A DNA stretch of 64,000 bases, from assembly GCF_026283925.1 (NCBI RefSeq), contig NZ_JAPDPF010000012.1, positions 1-64,000 of the forward strand, in the 5' to 3' direction. Position numbers and translations under genes: made by a program. The stretch comes from Dyella halodurans. GTDB lineage: Bacteria; Pseudomonadota; Gammaproteobacteria; Xanthomonadales; Rhodanobacteraceae. Positions within the stretch are counted from its first letter, which is position 1; every line of letters begins with the position of its first letter. The notes under the pieces are model-generated. The model was given only the letters and a program-made list of their open reading frames with translations, ran no database searches and was not told the origin of the DNA. This document shows positions 26,386 through 34,920 of the stretch, piece by piece.

Positions 26386-26956
26386 TGAGTTCTCCCTGGT
26401 ACGCGAATAGCTATCGGTTCCGGGCCATGACGATTCACGGACCGGTGATCTCCAACAACAACTCACCCACGCACCGGCAACGGCTGGCGTTGCCGGCGAA
26501 TCTCTCGCGCTTGCTTCAGTGCATCCCCTAAGGCGGCGACGATGAAACGATGATTCGCGCGTTACTGAGCACCCGGTCACGCTTTGGTGTAGGTGCCGCC
26601 GTGGTCTCTTACGCGCATCCGGCAAGCATTTGCGAATCGAAAAAAACCGCAGCTGCGTGTGAAGAAGCAAGTAAGAAAATGCGGGCCGCGGCAATTCGCG
26701 TGATGCACTCAGGACCGAGTCGTGCCATTGATTCGGGCCGTTTCCATCGCGACCTTGCCCGCCACGTCTCCGCAAAAAGAAACGATCGCTTCGCAACGCG
26801 TGGGCCCCGAGTCAGGACGTCCATTTCCTCACCGTCATCCCAGCGTTCGCTGGGATGACGGCTTAGGGTAGGGGCGCAAACACGTATCGCTTGCAGGGAT
26901 GCTGAATCGGCTCCCGTGACGATCAACCGAAAGCATGCGCCGCCGCGATGACGGTT
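26386..26956. other. 571-nt intergenic region between two leftward genes
   Basis: No supported gene. The region holds the promoter of the secreted-protein gene (not resolved) and a perfect palindromic repeat at 26832-26861. Short open frames on both strands have poor start contexts and no recognisable protein sequence. Confidence 0.55.
26832..26861. repeat. REP-like palindrome CCGTCATCCCAGCG
   Basis: A perfect 14-bp inverted repeat, CCGTCATCCCAGCG and CGCTGGGATGACGG, with only TT between them. This sequence type is a known dispersed intergenic repeat in many proteobacteria. There is one copy in the window, about 95 nt beyond the stop of the leftward sulfotransferase gene. Confidence 0.7.
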
Positions 26957-28831
26957 TCAGTCGTCGTAGCCCAGCCGCTCCATCATCGGGCGCAAGATCG
27001 GCAGCACCGGTTCGAACCTGTCCCGGTAGGCATGCCAGCGATTGACGGCCTTCGCGTGAATGCCCTGGGTCACCTGGGCGTAGCTCGGCGTGCTGATGTA
27101 GCCCTTGCTGCGCGCGTGGTCGGCGAAGCGCGCCATCGGCGCGGCATCGTCGATCGCCAGGAAATGGCCGAGCCGGGCCACATGCTCGTCGAAGCGGCTG
27201 ACCACCGATTCGTAGCGCCACTCCAGCACGCGCGGCGCAAAGACCTCGACATGCCGATACCAGTGTTCGAAGGCCTGCACATAGCCATGGGCGAGGCGCT
27301 CCAGCGACGAGCACAGCACCATGAAGGCGGGCGAGCGGAACGGTTGCATATAGCAGCTCAGCAGCACATCGCAGGGATGGCGCAGGCACATGATGATGCG
27401 CGCGTCCGGGAACAGGCGCGCAATCATCGGCAGGCAAAGCATGTTGAGCGGATTCTTGTCGACCAGGCGACGATGGCCCAGGTCGGGTACGACACCAGCC
27501 ACGTTGCTGGCGTAGATGGAGCGCAGCTGATCGACGTTTGCTTGCGTCAGGCCGGCAAGATCGGCGGGATAGCGTTGACCCGCGAGCTGCATGCGTTCGA
27601 CCAGCTCGTAGACAAACGCGCGCTCATCCATCGAGCGGAAGTTCGGATGCGCATCGAGCATCTGCTCCAGCAAGGTCGTGCCCGAGCGCGGAAAGCCAAC
27701 GACGAATACCGGGCTTTCCCGGCTGCGCGGAGCGGACAAGGGTGCCCAGCAATCGTGTTCCCGATGGCTGATCTGGTCGTTCGCCATGGCGAGTGGCTGG
27801 CTGCCTGCTGCAAGCAACTCCGGCACGATATCTCGGGCGATCTCCAGCTGGGTCGCGTGGGCGGCCTCGGCGGCCTGCCACGCTTGCGCGTGGTGCCCCT
27901 GCTTGTTGAGTGCCGAAGCAAGGCCGAAGCCCGCGTTCGCGCGCATGTCCGCTTCTTCAGTGAGCGCGAGTACGCGTCGATAAAGTTCGGCGGCCTGGGT
28001 CATGTCGCCTTGGCGCGAGGCCACGGCGGCGTGCGCGTGCCAGGCTTCGCAACGCAGGCGATGGTGTTCGGGCGCCAATGCGTCGAGCGATGCCAGCGGC
28101 AGTTGTGACAGCTCCGCCTGGGCGCGCTCGGCCTGGTTGCTGCGCTCGTACAGCGCAGCGCGCAGCGCCACCATCCGCCATTGGATGATTTGCCCAGTCG
28201 CACCGTCGGGCGTAACCGCTCGGTCCAGTACCTGAAAGGCCGCCTGCTGATCGCCCTGGGTGGCCAGCATGGTCGCCAGGATCATCGCCTGCTCGGCAGG
28301 CTGTGGAGGCCAGTCTGCCGCGCCGACCAGCATGGACGCTTCGCCACTGTTGTCGCCGCAGACGTGACAGGCGTGCGCGGCCTGCAGCCGTGCTTCGATA
28401 AAACCCGGCTCCAGGCGCACGGCGTCGAGCAGGGCCCGGCGCGCGGGTACCCAGCGTTGCTGCTGTGCATAGAGCAGGCCGAGGTTGTAATGAACGTCCG
28501 CATTCTGCTGCGCCAGGCCGGTCGCGTGCAGCGAGGCTCGTTCGGCCGTATCCATGTCACCCGCCTGGCGGGCCACGATGGCGAGGTTGTTCCAGTATTC
28601 GAAGGTTTGCGGCTTGAGCTGGGTGAGCCGGCGAAATGTCGCCACGGACGCATCGATGCGCTGGGTCGCCTGCTGCGCGAGGCCGAGCAGCAACAACACG
28701 GTTTCATGCGCGGGTTCAGCAGTTGCCGCAGCTTCGCCGAGGGCGAGCACCTTGGCCATGTCGCCACCGTTGTAGGCGGCGAGCATGGATGCAGCGAGAT
28801 CGGTGGAGGATGGCAATGGACGTCCCGTCAT
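26957..28831 (-). CDS. TPR-repeat sulfotransferase family protein
   Basis: 624 residues. The N-terminal half (to about 330) is a TPR array, with units such as EYWNNLAIVARQAGDMDTAE and VHYNLGLLYAQQQRW. The C-terminal half is a sulfotransferase domain: the PAPS 5'-phosphosulfate loop is VVGFPRSGTTLLEQMLDAHP, and the 3'-phosphate-binding region includes RIIMCLRHPCDVLLSCY. It would transfer sulfate from PAPS to an unknown acceptor. It follows the TonB receptor gene by 61 nt on the same strand, with a 13-bp hairpin between them. Such receptor/sulfotransferase pairs recur in Xanthomonadales and sphingomonads. The start codon lacks a well-spaced ribosome site. Confidence 0.88.
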   Translation of the reverse strand: MTGRPLPSSTDLAASMLAAYNGGDMAKVLALGEAAATAEPAHETVLLLLGLAQQATQRIDASVATFRRLTQLKPQTFEYWNNLAIVARQAGDMDTAERASLHATGLAQQNADVHYNLGLLYAQQQRWVPARRALLDAVRLEPGFIEARLQAAHACHVCGDNSGEASMLVGAADWPPQPAEQAMILATMLATQGDQQAAFQVLDRAVTPDGATGQIIQWRMVALRAALYERSNQAERAQAELSQLPLASLDALAPEHHRLRCEAWHAHAAVASRQGDMTQAAELYRRVLALTEEADMRANAGFGLASALNKQGHHAQAWQAAEAAHATQLEIARDIVPELLAAGSQPLAMANDQISHREHDCWAPLSAPRSRESPVFVVGFPRSGTTLLEQMLDAHPNFRSMDERAFVYELVERMQLAGQRYPADLAGLTQANVDQLRSIYASNVAGVVPDLGHRRLVDKNPLNMLCLPMIARLFPDARIIMCLRHPCDVLLSCYMQPFRSPAFMVLCSSLERLAHGYVQAFEHWYRHVEVFAPRVLEWRYESVVSRFDEHVARLGHFLAIDDAAPMARFADHARSKGYISTPSYAQVTQGIHAKAVNRWHAYRDRFEPVLPILRPMMERLGYDD

Positions 28832-28850
28832 CCCTTCATGCTACCAGCGG

Positions 28851-28880
28851 GATGGCCGCGGCATGGCTGCCGCGGCCATC
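28851..28880 (-). promoter_or_regulatory. Intercistronic hairpin between the TonB receptor and sulfotransferase genes
   Basis: GATGGCCGCGGCA and TGCCGCGGCCATC form a perfect 13-bp stem with loop TGGC. There is no T-tract on the leftward strand after it, so it should not terminate efficiently. It more likely stabilises the upstream receptor message or partly attenuates the sulfotransferase. Confidence 0.65.
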
Positions 28881-28892
28881 CTTACCGGGTGA

Positions 28893-31799
28893 TTAGAACT
28901 TCACCGTGGCGCGGGCCCAGTAGTAGCGGCCGAGCGTGTCATACGTTGACGTATCGGTGTTGAAGTTCTGACCGTTCTGGTAGATCAGCGGCGGCGTCTT
29001 GTCGCTCAGGTTGTCCACGCCGATGTCGAAGCGGGTGTGGATCTGCGGGATCTCGTAGCCGGCCGTGATCGACTGGTAGAGCACCGAAGCCATCGGTGCA
29101 TTCGCGCCGGTGGTGTAGTCCGCATTGAGGTTGGTCAGGCGGTGGATGTAGCGCCCCTGCCACTGCGCACTCCAGTTGCCCAAGGCCCAGTTCAAGGTCA
29201 GCGTGCCACGCCAGCGAGCGATGTTGCCGAACTGCTGGGTGTAGGTGCCGGCATAGTTGACCGTGCCAGGGCCCGGCTGGCCGGGGGTAGCGTTGTTGTT
29301 GTAGGTGGACGTATAGGTGGTGTTGAGCCCCGCCTTGAAGTTACCCGGATTCACGCCGCCAATATCGAAATGCGGAATGACATAGTTCAAGGTGAAGTCG
29401 ACGCCACTGGTGCTGAGGTTGCCCAGGTTCACGACCGGCGTATTGATGTAGTTCACCGCACCAGCCAGCTGGCTGCTGCTGTTGTAGCGGTTGATGAACG
29501 AGCAATACGGATTGGCGTTGTCGGTGAAGCACGAGTTGAGCACGGTCTGCGCCGCAATCGGCGTGAGCAGGTCATGCAGGTTGATGCGCCACACGTCAAC
29601 GCTGGTGGACAGGCCATTCGCCCAGCTCGGCGAATACACGAAGCCGTAGCTGATCGAATTGCCATGCTCGGGCTTCAACGTACTGCCTGCCGGCACCGCA
29701 CCCGAGTAGTAGGCCGTGACCTGGCCCAGCGGGTTGCCGGCCCACTGCGGCGGCACGTACTGGCAGGCCGCCGTATGCTGTGCCAGCTGGGCACTGGTGA
29801 GGCCGACGCAGGGATCGGTGACCGTGGGGCCAGCGACCGTGCGGCCGTCGTACAGTTCGTCCAGGTTCGGTGCACGGAACACCTGGGATGCCGTGCCGCG
29901 AATCAGCAGGTCGGCGACCGGGCGGTACTCGATGGCGATCTTTGAATTGGTGGTCGTGCCGGTGGTGTTGTAGTGCGAAGAGCGAACACCAATGTCCACG
30001 TTCAATGCGTAGGCCCACGGCTTATCGGACAGCAGCGGGACCAGGGTTTCGGCGTAAAGCTCACTCACGTTGACGCTGCCGCCGCCCGGCGAGCCGCAGG
30101 CTTCGGAAAGCACGATACAGGTGCCGGTGGCCGGATTCAGGATCGCATCCGGCGTGACGTTGTAGCTCATGCTGGTATCGCGATAGAGCGCGCCGGCAGA
30201 GAGCTGCATCGCACCGGCCGGCAGATCCCACAGTTCACCCGAGGTATTGAACTGGCCCTGCTTCATGGTGTTGGACATGGTGTAGACCGGCGTGTCGACA
30301 CCCTTCCTCAAGAGCGCGGTAACCGCCGGATCGGCCTGGTTGAAGATGTTCGCGCCGGCGTCGATGGCCGCCTGGAAGTCCGGCACGTTGACTTCGTTGT
30401 AGTTGCGCTGGACGCGCTTGGAATAGCCGTAATCGACGCTGGCATCCCAGATCCAGGTGCTGTTGCCGAACGCGCCGCGCAGGCCGGTGTTGACCTGCTG
30501 GTTGTCCGTAACGAACGTGTGCAGACGCGTGCCCAGGCCGGTGAGGCGCGTGCTGAACGGATAGCCGCTGTTCGGATCGCCAGGAATGGAGTTCGCGCTG
30601 AAGGTCACGCCGAACGGATTGTTCGGATTGGTCGAAGGCACCACCCAGCCGTCGGCGGTGCTGGTGGGCGCCGGGGCGTCCTGGCCGCTCGAACTGGTGT
30701 GGTTGTAGAACGCATCGAGGAAGAACGTCAGGTGGTCCGCGAGCTTGTAGTTGGTGAGCAGGAAGATGTTGTTACGCGTCTGCTCGGTCTGGATGTAGTT
30801 GTAGGCGTTGTAGTTGAACGTGTCGCCTGCGCCGCCATAGCAGCGATAGTCGCTCAGGCTGTTGCCCGAGCCGCCGGCCAGGGTGACGTAGGTGTTGGTG
30901 GTGCCAGCCCTGGGTGCGCAGCCGGGTGACTGGGCAGCCGGCACCAGCAGACGGCCCGTCGGGATGGTGCCCGAACCGGCCGGCGTGACGACGCCACTGG
31001 ACAGATACAGCTGGTGAGCCGAGAAATCGCGGCGGGTCGCCAGAACCGGACTCTGATGGTTGTAGTCGATGCCGAGAACGATATTGCCGTTCTCGCTATT
31101 GGCGCCCGCAGTGAACTGCGCACCATGCCGCTGGCCATCGCCATGGTCGGAGATGCCGTCGTTCACGCTGAGCTCGGCGCCCTGGTAGTCCTTGCGCAGG
31201 ATGAAGTTCACCACGCCGCCGATGGCGTCCGAGCCGTAGACCGTGGACGCACCTTCAGCCAACACGTCGATGCGCTCGATCATGTTCTGCGGAATCATGT
31301 TGACGTCGGCATTGGCGAGACGCTGACCGTCCACCAGCACCAGGGTACGGTAGACGCCCAGGCCGCGCAGCGACACGCGAGCGGCACCATCGCCGCCTTC
31401 CAGCGTGGGGCTCGCGCCGCCACCGCCGTTGCTGTTGTTCTGGGTGTTGGTGGCATTGCCCGAAATGCTGGGCAGTGCCTGCAGCACGTTGCCCAGGGTC
31501 GGACTGCCGTTGTTGCTGATCGCGCTGCGATCCAGCGTCACCACCGGGCTGGCCGTCTCCGCGTCGACGCGGCGGATCAGCGAGCCGGTGACCGAAACCG
31601 CGGTCAGCGTTTTGGCATTGCTCTGCTTGGGCTGCTCGGTAGCCGCCTGGCCGGTCTGGCCCTGCGCCGCCGGGCCCTGGGTCGTCGAAGCATCCTTACT
31701 GTTTGCGTCCTGGGCTTGGGCCATCGCTGCCGCTGAAGCCATGCCGACGGTAAGAGCCAAGCGCACCGCTATTGATAGACGATTGTAGTTGGACTGCAT
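28893..31799 (-). CDS. TonB-dependent outer-membrane receptor
   Basis: 968 residues. A signal peptide (LALTVGMASAAAMAQAQ) is followed by a Gln/Ala-rich linker and then the plug, VSVTGSLIRRVDAETASPVV, with LRGLGVYRTLVLVDGQRL and EGASTVYGSDAIGGVVNFIL. The 22-strand barrel ends with RYYWARATVKF and a terminal Phe. This is the large-receptor type of Xanthomonadales that takes up oligosaccharides, peptides or siderophores; the substrate is not visible. The start at 31799 has GGGGAG 5 nt upstream. The TPR-sulfotransferase gene follows in the same direction. Confidence 0.93.
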   Translation of the reverse strand: MQSNYNRLSIAVRLALTVGMASAAAMAQAQDANSKDASTTQGPAAQGQTGQAATEQPKQSNAKTLTAVSVTGSLIRRVDAETASPVVTLDRSAISNNGSPTLGNVLQALPSISGNATNTQNNSNGGGGASPTLEGGDGAARVSLRGLGVYRTLVLVDGQRLANADVNMIPQNMIERIDVLAEGASTVYGSDAIGGVVNFILRKDYQGAELSVNDGISDHGDGQRHGAQFTAGANSENGNIVLGIDYNHQSPVLATRRDFSAHQLYLSSGVVTPAGSGTIPTGRLLVPAAQSPGCAPRAGTTNTYVTLAGGSGNSLSDYRCYGGAGDTFNYNAYNYIQTEQTRNNIFLLTNYKLADHLTFFLDAFYNHTSSSGQDAPAPTSTADGWVVPSTNPNNPFGVTFSANSIPGDPNSGYPFSTRLTGLGTRLHTFVTDNQQVNTGLRGAFGNSTWIWDASVDYGYSKRVQRNYNEVNVPDFQAAIDAGANIFNQADPAVTALLRKGVDTPVYTMSNTMKQGQFNTSGELWDLPAGAMQLSAGALYRDTSMSYNVTPDAILNPATGTCIVLSEACGSPGGGSVNVSELYAETLVPLLSDKPWAYALNVDIGVRSSHYNTTGTTTNSKIAIEYRPVADLLIRGTASQVFRAPNLDELYDGRTVAGPTVTDPCVGLTSAQLAQHTAACQYVPPQWAGNPLGQVTAYYSGAVPAGSTLKPEHGNSISYGFVYSPSWANGLSTSVDVWRINLHDLLTPIAAQTVLNSCFTDNANPYCSFINRYNSSSQLAGAVNYINTPVVNLGNLSTSGVDFTLNYVIPHFDIGGVNPGNFKAGLNTTYTSTYNNNATPGQPGPGTVNYAGTYTQQFGNIARWRGTLTLNWALGNWSAQWQGRYIHRLTNLNADYTTGANAPMASVLYQSITAGYEIPQIHTRFDIGVDNLSDKTPPLIYQNGQNFNTDTSTYDTLGRYYWARATVKF

Positions 31800-31959
31800 T
31801 GTCACTCCCCAAATGGTTGGCAAAACAAGCCCGTATGGGCGCCTGAGCGTCCATAGGTGGCGTGTGTTGCCGTTGTGTCCCCGTCCCAACTGTTTCAGGA
31901 AATTGAGGGCGAGTAAAGGGGTTCTTAACAATTCTTCTTGCGGATTTGCGCAAAAGCCG

Positions 31960-33102
31960 TCAGCCGGGCAGCAGGTCGGCGAACAAATCGCTCTGGGCGG
32001 CGAAACTGTCGGCGTCCACAAAGCCCGCCAGCCCAACGCCTACCAGCCGATAGCGGCTGTGCGCAGGCCGCTCCACGCGATCACGCAGGGCACAGGCGAT
32101 ATCGGCAAGTTCGGCGGCCGAGGTAGGGCGGGTGCTGGGCGTGAGGCTGCGCGTCAGCGTATGAAAATCCGACGTCTTCAGTTTCAGCACGACCGTGCGC
32201 GCCAGCCGGCCGTGCTCGCCCTGCGCTTCGCGTTCGTGCGCGGCCCAGGTCTTCTCGGCCAGCCGACGGATGTGTGGCGCGAGATCCTGCAAGGTGAGGT
32301 CATGCTCAAAGGTGTCTTCGGCGGAGACCTGCAAGGTTGGCCGGTCCGGCTGGACCGGATGGTCGTCAATACCGAGCGACAACTGCCGCAACCGCTGGCC
32401 CCAGCGACCGAAGCGCTGTTCGAGTTCCGCTTCAGGTCGTAGCCGCAGGTCCCCGACCGTGGTGATGCCCAGGGCGGCGAGCCTGGCCTCCATGACCTTG
32501 CCTACCCCGGGCAGGCGGCCCACGGCCAGCGGGGCGAGGAACGCCTCGATCTGATGCGGCCGGATCACGAACTGCCCATCGGGCTTGCGCCAGTCCGAGG
32601 CGATCTTGGCCAGAAACTTGTTGGGCGCCACACCCGCCGAGGCGGTGAGCTGGGTTTCCTCGCGGATCGCCGCGCGAATCGCCTCGGCCGTGGCCGTGGC
32701 CGAAGGCAGGCCGGTGTGGATGGTGGTGACGTCCAGGTAGGCCTCGTCGAGCGACAGCGGCTCGATCAGGTCCGTATGCCTGCCGAAAATCTCGCGAACC
32801 TGCCGGGACACGGCCTTGTAGCGCGTGAAATCCGGCGGCACGAAGATCGCCTGGGGGCATAGCCGTTCCGCCCGGACGGCCGGCATCGCCGAACGCACGC
32901 CGAAACGGCGCGCTTCATAGCTGGCCGCACAGACCACCGAGCGTGCGCCGCGCCACGCAACGACCACCGGCTTGCCGCGCAACGAGGGATCGTCGCGCTG
33001 CTCCACCGACGCATAGAACGCGTCCATGTCGACATGGATGATCTTTCGGGGAGTGCTGGGCACGGCGGGCGCGAGGGTGGGCGGGTCTGCACAGTCAAAC
33101 AC
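31960..33102 (-). CDS. dinB: DNA polymerase IV (Y family)
   Basis: 380 residues. Translesion polymerase: the catalytic carboxylates are in IIHVDMDAFYASVEQRD and LSLDEAYLDVT, and APNKFLAKIASDWRKPDG and GRLPGVGKVMEARLAALGI match the palm/thumb with its helix-hairpin-helix. The little-finger domain ends in SRYRLVGVGLAGF. No beta-clamp motif is obvious at the very end apart from QSDLFADLLPG, where QSDLF fits the clamp-binding consensus. The GTG start at 33102 has no clear ribosome site; a GTG at 33063 is an alternative. I saw no LexA box. Confidence 0.93.
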   Translation of the reverse strand: MFDCADPPTLAPAVPSTPRKIIHVDMDAFYASVEQRDDPSLRGKPVVVAWRGARSVVCAASYEARRFGVRSAMPAVRAERLCPQAIFVPPDFTRYKAVSRQVREIFGRHTDLIEPLSLDEAYLDVTTIHTGLPSATATAEAIRAAIREETQLTASAGVAPNKFLAKIASDWRKPDGQFVIRPHQIEAFLAPLAVGRLPGVGKVMEARLAALGITTVGDLRLRPEAELEQRFGRWGQRLRQLSLGIDDHPVQPDRPTLQVSAEDTFEHDLTLQDLAPHIRRLAEKTWAAHEREAQGEHGRLARTVVLKLKTSDFHTLTRSLTPSTRPTSAAELADIACALRDRVERPAHSRYRLVGVGLAGFVDADSFAAQSDLFADLLPG

Positions 33103-33153
33103 GAAACCCGGCGTCTTGCAGTCCTGGCATTGGGGGTTCCGGCGAACAGCTTC

Positions 33154-33194
33154 ACCCCCTCCCTGCCTCTCCTGCCGGCAGGAGAGGTGAGGGG
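33154..33194. repeat. REP-like palindromic repeat, copy 3
   Basis: A perfect 22-bp palindrome made of CCTCTCCTGCC (33166-33176) and GGCAGGAGAGG (33177-33187), flanked by CACCCCCTCCC on the left and TGAGGGG on the right. It belongs to the same general family as the CCCTCTCCCC repeats and lies between dinB and the DUF1704 gene. Confidence 0.65.
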
Positions 33195-33253
33195 TTCGCT
33201 TCCTGCCGCAGCAAGCTCCTGGTGGGCGCCAGCACCAGGCGCTGGCTTGGGTC

Positions 33254-34579
33254 CTAGTGCCGGTCTGTCAGCAGCGATTCGCCCACCAGCTCGTTCTCGT
33301 AGGCGACGAAGCTGTCGAGGTCGAGCGTGTCCAGGCGGAAGCGGTTGGCGGCCGTGAAGAATGCCATCAGGGAAAGGATCCGCTGCGGATTGCGCGCCCA
33401 CGGTGGCACATACACCGCGCGAGCGATCAGGCCGCTTTGCAGGAAAGGCGCCAGGTTGATCACGTCGGTGGTGGTCACCCGCCCGGCGAACAACAGGGGC
33501 AGCATTTCGGCGCGGCCTTCCTGCAGCACCTTGCGGATGAAGATGTAGATGATCATGACGCCTTGCAGATAGGCGCTGTCCTTGGTGAAGCAGATGCGAC
33601 CGCGCACATCGCCGCCGCGGAAGATGCGCGAGGCACTGCGGTAGCTTTCCACCGGCGTCTGGCCGGCGTCGAGGAAGCCGCGAAACACGTCGATGAAGTC
33701 CGCGCCATCCAGCGCCCGTTTCACCATGATCACGCGCAGCGCCACGCGACGCAGGCGAGCCAGGTCGATCGAGCCGGTGATGATCTCGGAAAAGGTCGCC
33801 AGCCCTTCCTGCGCACGCGTCGTGCGCGGGGCGCCCAGGCCCAGCGACTTCAGGTACGGCTGGTGCTTGCCGTTGAGCGCGGTGGCGGTGTGCACGAAGG
33901 CCTCGTGCTCGGTCAGTTGTTCCAGGTCGAGTTCGGAAAATAGTGCGGTCGAGCGCAGATTGATGCTCTTGCTGCCGGCCGTGGCCTTGGACGGCAGCTC
34001 GGGGTTCAGCACCACGTCGACCTTGTCCTTGTCGAAGAACTGGCCCAGGCGTTCGCGCAGTCGTTCGGCAAACACATCGGCAGGGATATCCGCCGGCACC
34101 GGCGGCACGCCTTCGCGGCCGATCAGGTCGTCGGTGATGTCCAGGACGTCCTGAGCGGCGTCGACCGAGCTGGCGGTCTGGCCGGGGTGAATCATGTCCG
34201 GACGCCCGTACAGGATGGTGGAGCAGCGAGTGAACTCCTCCGTGCCGATGCCCATCAGCATCTGGGCTGCCATGAGGTAACTCCACGCGGTCTTGAACAG
34301 CCAGTCGCCGATCGGGTGGCCGCGATCCAGCTTCGCCATGATCGCCCGGAGGGCGGCCATTTCACCGCTGAGATCAGGATGCCGCAGCGGCGGTTGCGGC
34401 AGCACCGGATTGCCGCGCTGGTAGCCTTGCAGAAAGGTCTCCTCCAACGAGACTGGCCAATCGATGGCCTTCAGCACCCTGATCTTGCGGGCCGCGGCGA
34501 TCAGTTCGCGGTCACATTCCAGGAACTTGCCGAGCACTTTGTCGTCTTCGGGCCGAACAGCATGGGGGACGGTACTCAT
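33254..34579 (-). CDS. DUF1704 (QEGLA-motif) zinc-peptidase-like protein
   Basis: 441 residues. The family label comes from the motif QEGLA (Gln257-Ala261). A second motif, HEAFVH (His225, Glu226, His230), fits HExxxH. In the related eukaryotic MATCAP carboxypeptidase such a site binds zinc, with the Glu of the QEGL motif as a further ligand; I infer the same here, with Glu258. Bacterial members are annotated only as flavohemoglobin expression-modulating proteins. Start 34579 has GGAGG 5 nt upstream. It stands alone, 151 nt before dinB. Confidence 0.85.
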   Translation of the reverse strand: MSTVPHAVRPEDDKVLGKFLECDRELIAAARKIRVLKAIDWPVSLEETFLQGYQRGNPVLPQPPLRHPDLSGEMAALRAIMAKLDRGHPIGDWLFKTAWSYLMAAQMLMGIGTEEFTRCSTILYGRPDMIHPGQTASSVDAAQDVLDITDDLIGREGVPPVPADIPADVFAERLRERLGQFFDKDKVDVVLNPELPSKATAGSKSINLRSTALFSELDLEQLTEHEAFVHTATALNGKHQPYLKSLGLGAPRTTRAQEGLATFSEIITGSIDLARLRRVALRVIMVKRALDGADFIDVFRGFLDAGQTPVESYRSASRIFRGGDVRGRICFTKDSAYLQGVMIIYIFIRKVLQEGRAEMLPLLFAGRVTTTDVINLAPFLQSGLIARAVYVPPWARNPQRILSLMAFFTAANRFRLDTLDLDSFVAYENELVGESLLTDRH

Positions 34580-34920
34580 GACGCCTCCAGGAAGATCGCC
34601 GGTCGATGCCGCTGGCCGACGTGAACGTGGCGGGGAGAACGGAACTATGCGCCCGTGCCGTTGCACGCGCGTCCGAAGAATTACTGAAGCGCGGGAAATC
34701 GGCCGATGAGACGACGGCCGCCGGGCGTTTGCCGCCGGGGTGCAGCAGCGGGGCCGCAAGGACGGCCCGCGGCGACGGCGTGGCAGGCGGCGCCTGGTGG
34801 CCGTTCGGTGCACCGGAGTCTCCTCCGTGATCAAGACGTTACAGCCTCGTGTCGAAGTGCGTGTCGCACTCGGCTATCGTCCGTCCTTCGTATCGGATGT
34901 GAAGGAAGCCGTTCCGCCCC
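34580..34920. other. Divergent intergenic region upstream of the permease gene
   Basis: The flanking genes point apart, so promoters for both must lie here. I see no convincing gene, repeat or terminator; short frames on the plus strand have no ribosome sites. Confidence 0.5.

Noticed and set aside
29037-30929. Plus-strand frames opposite the TonB receptor
   Set aside because: Receptor plug and barrel motifs on the minus strand are clear; the plus frames are antisense shadows.
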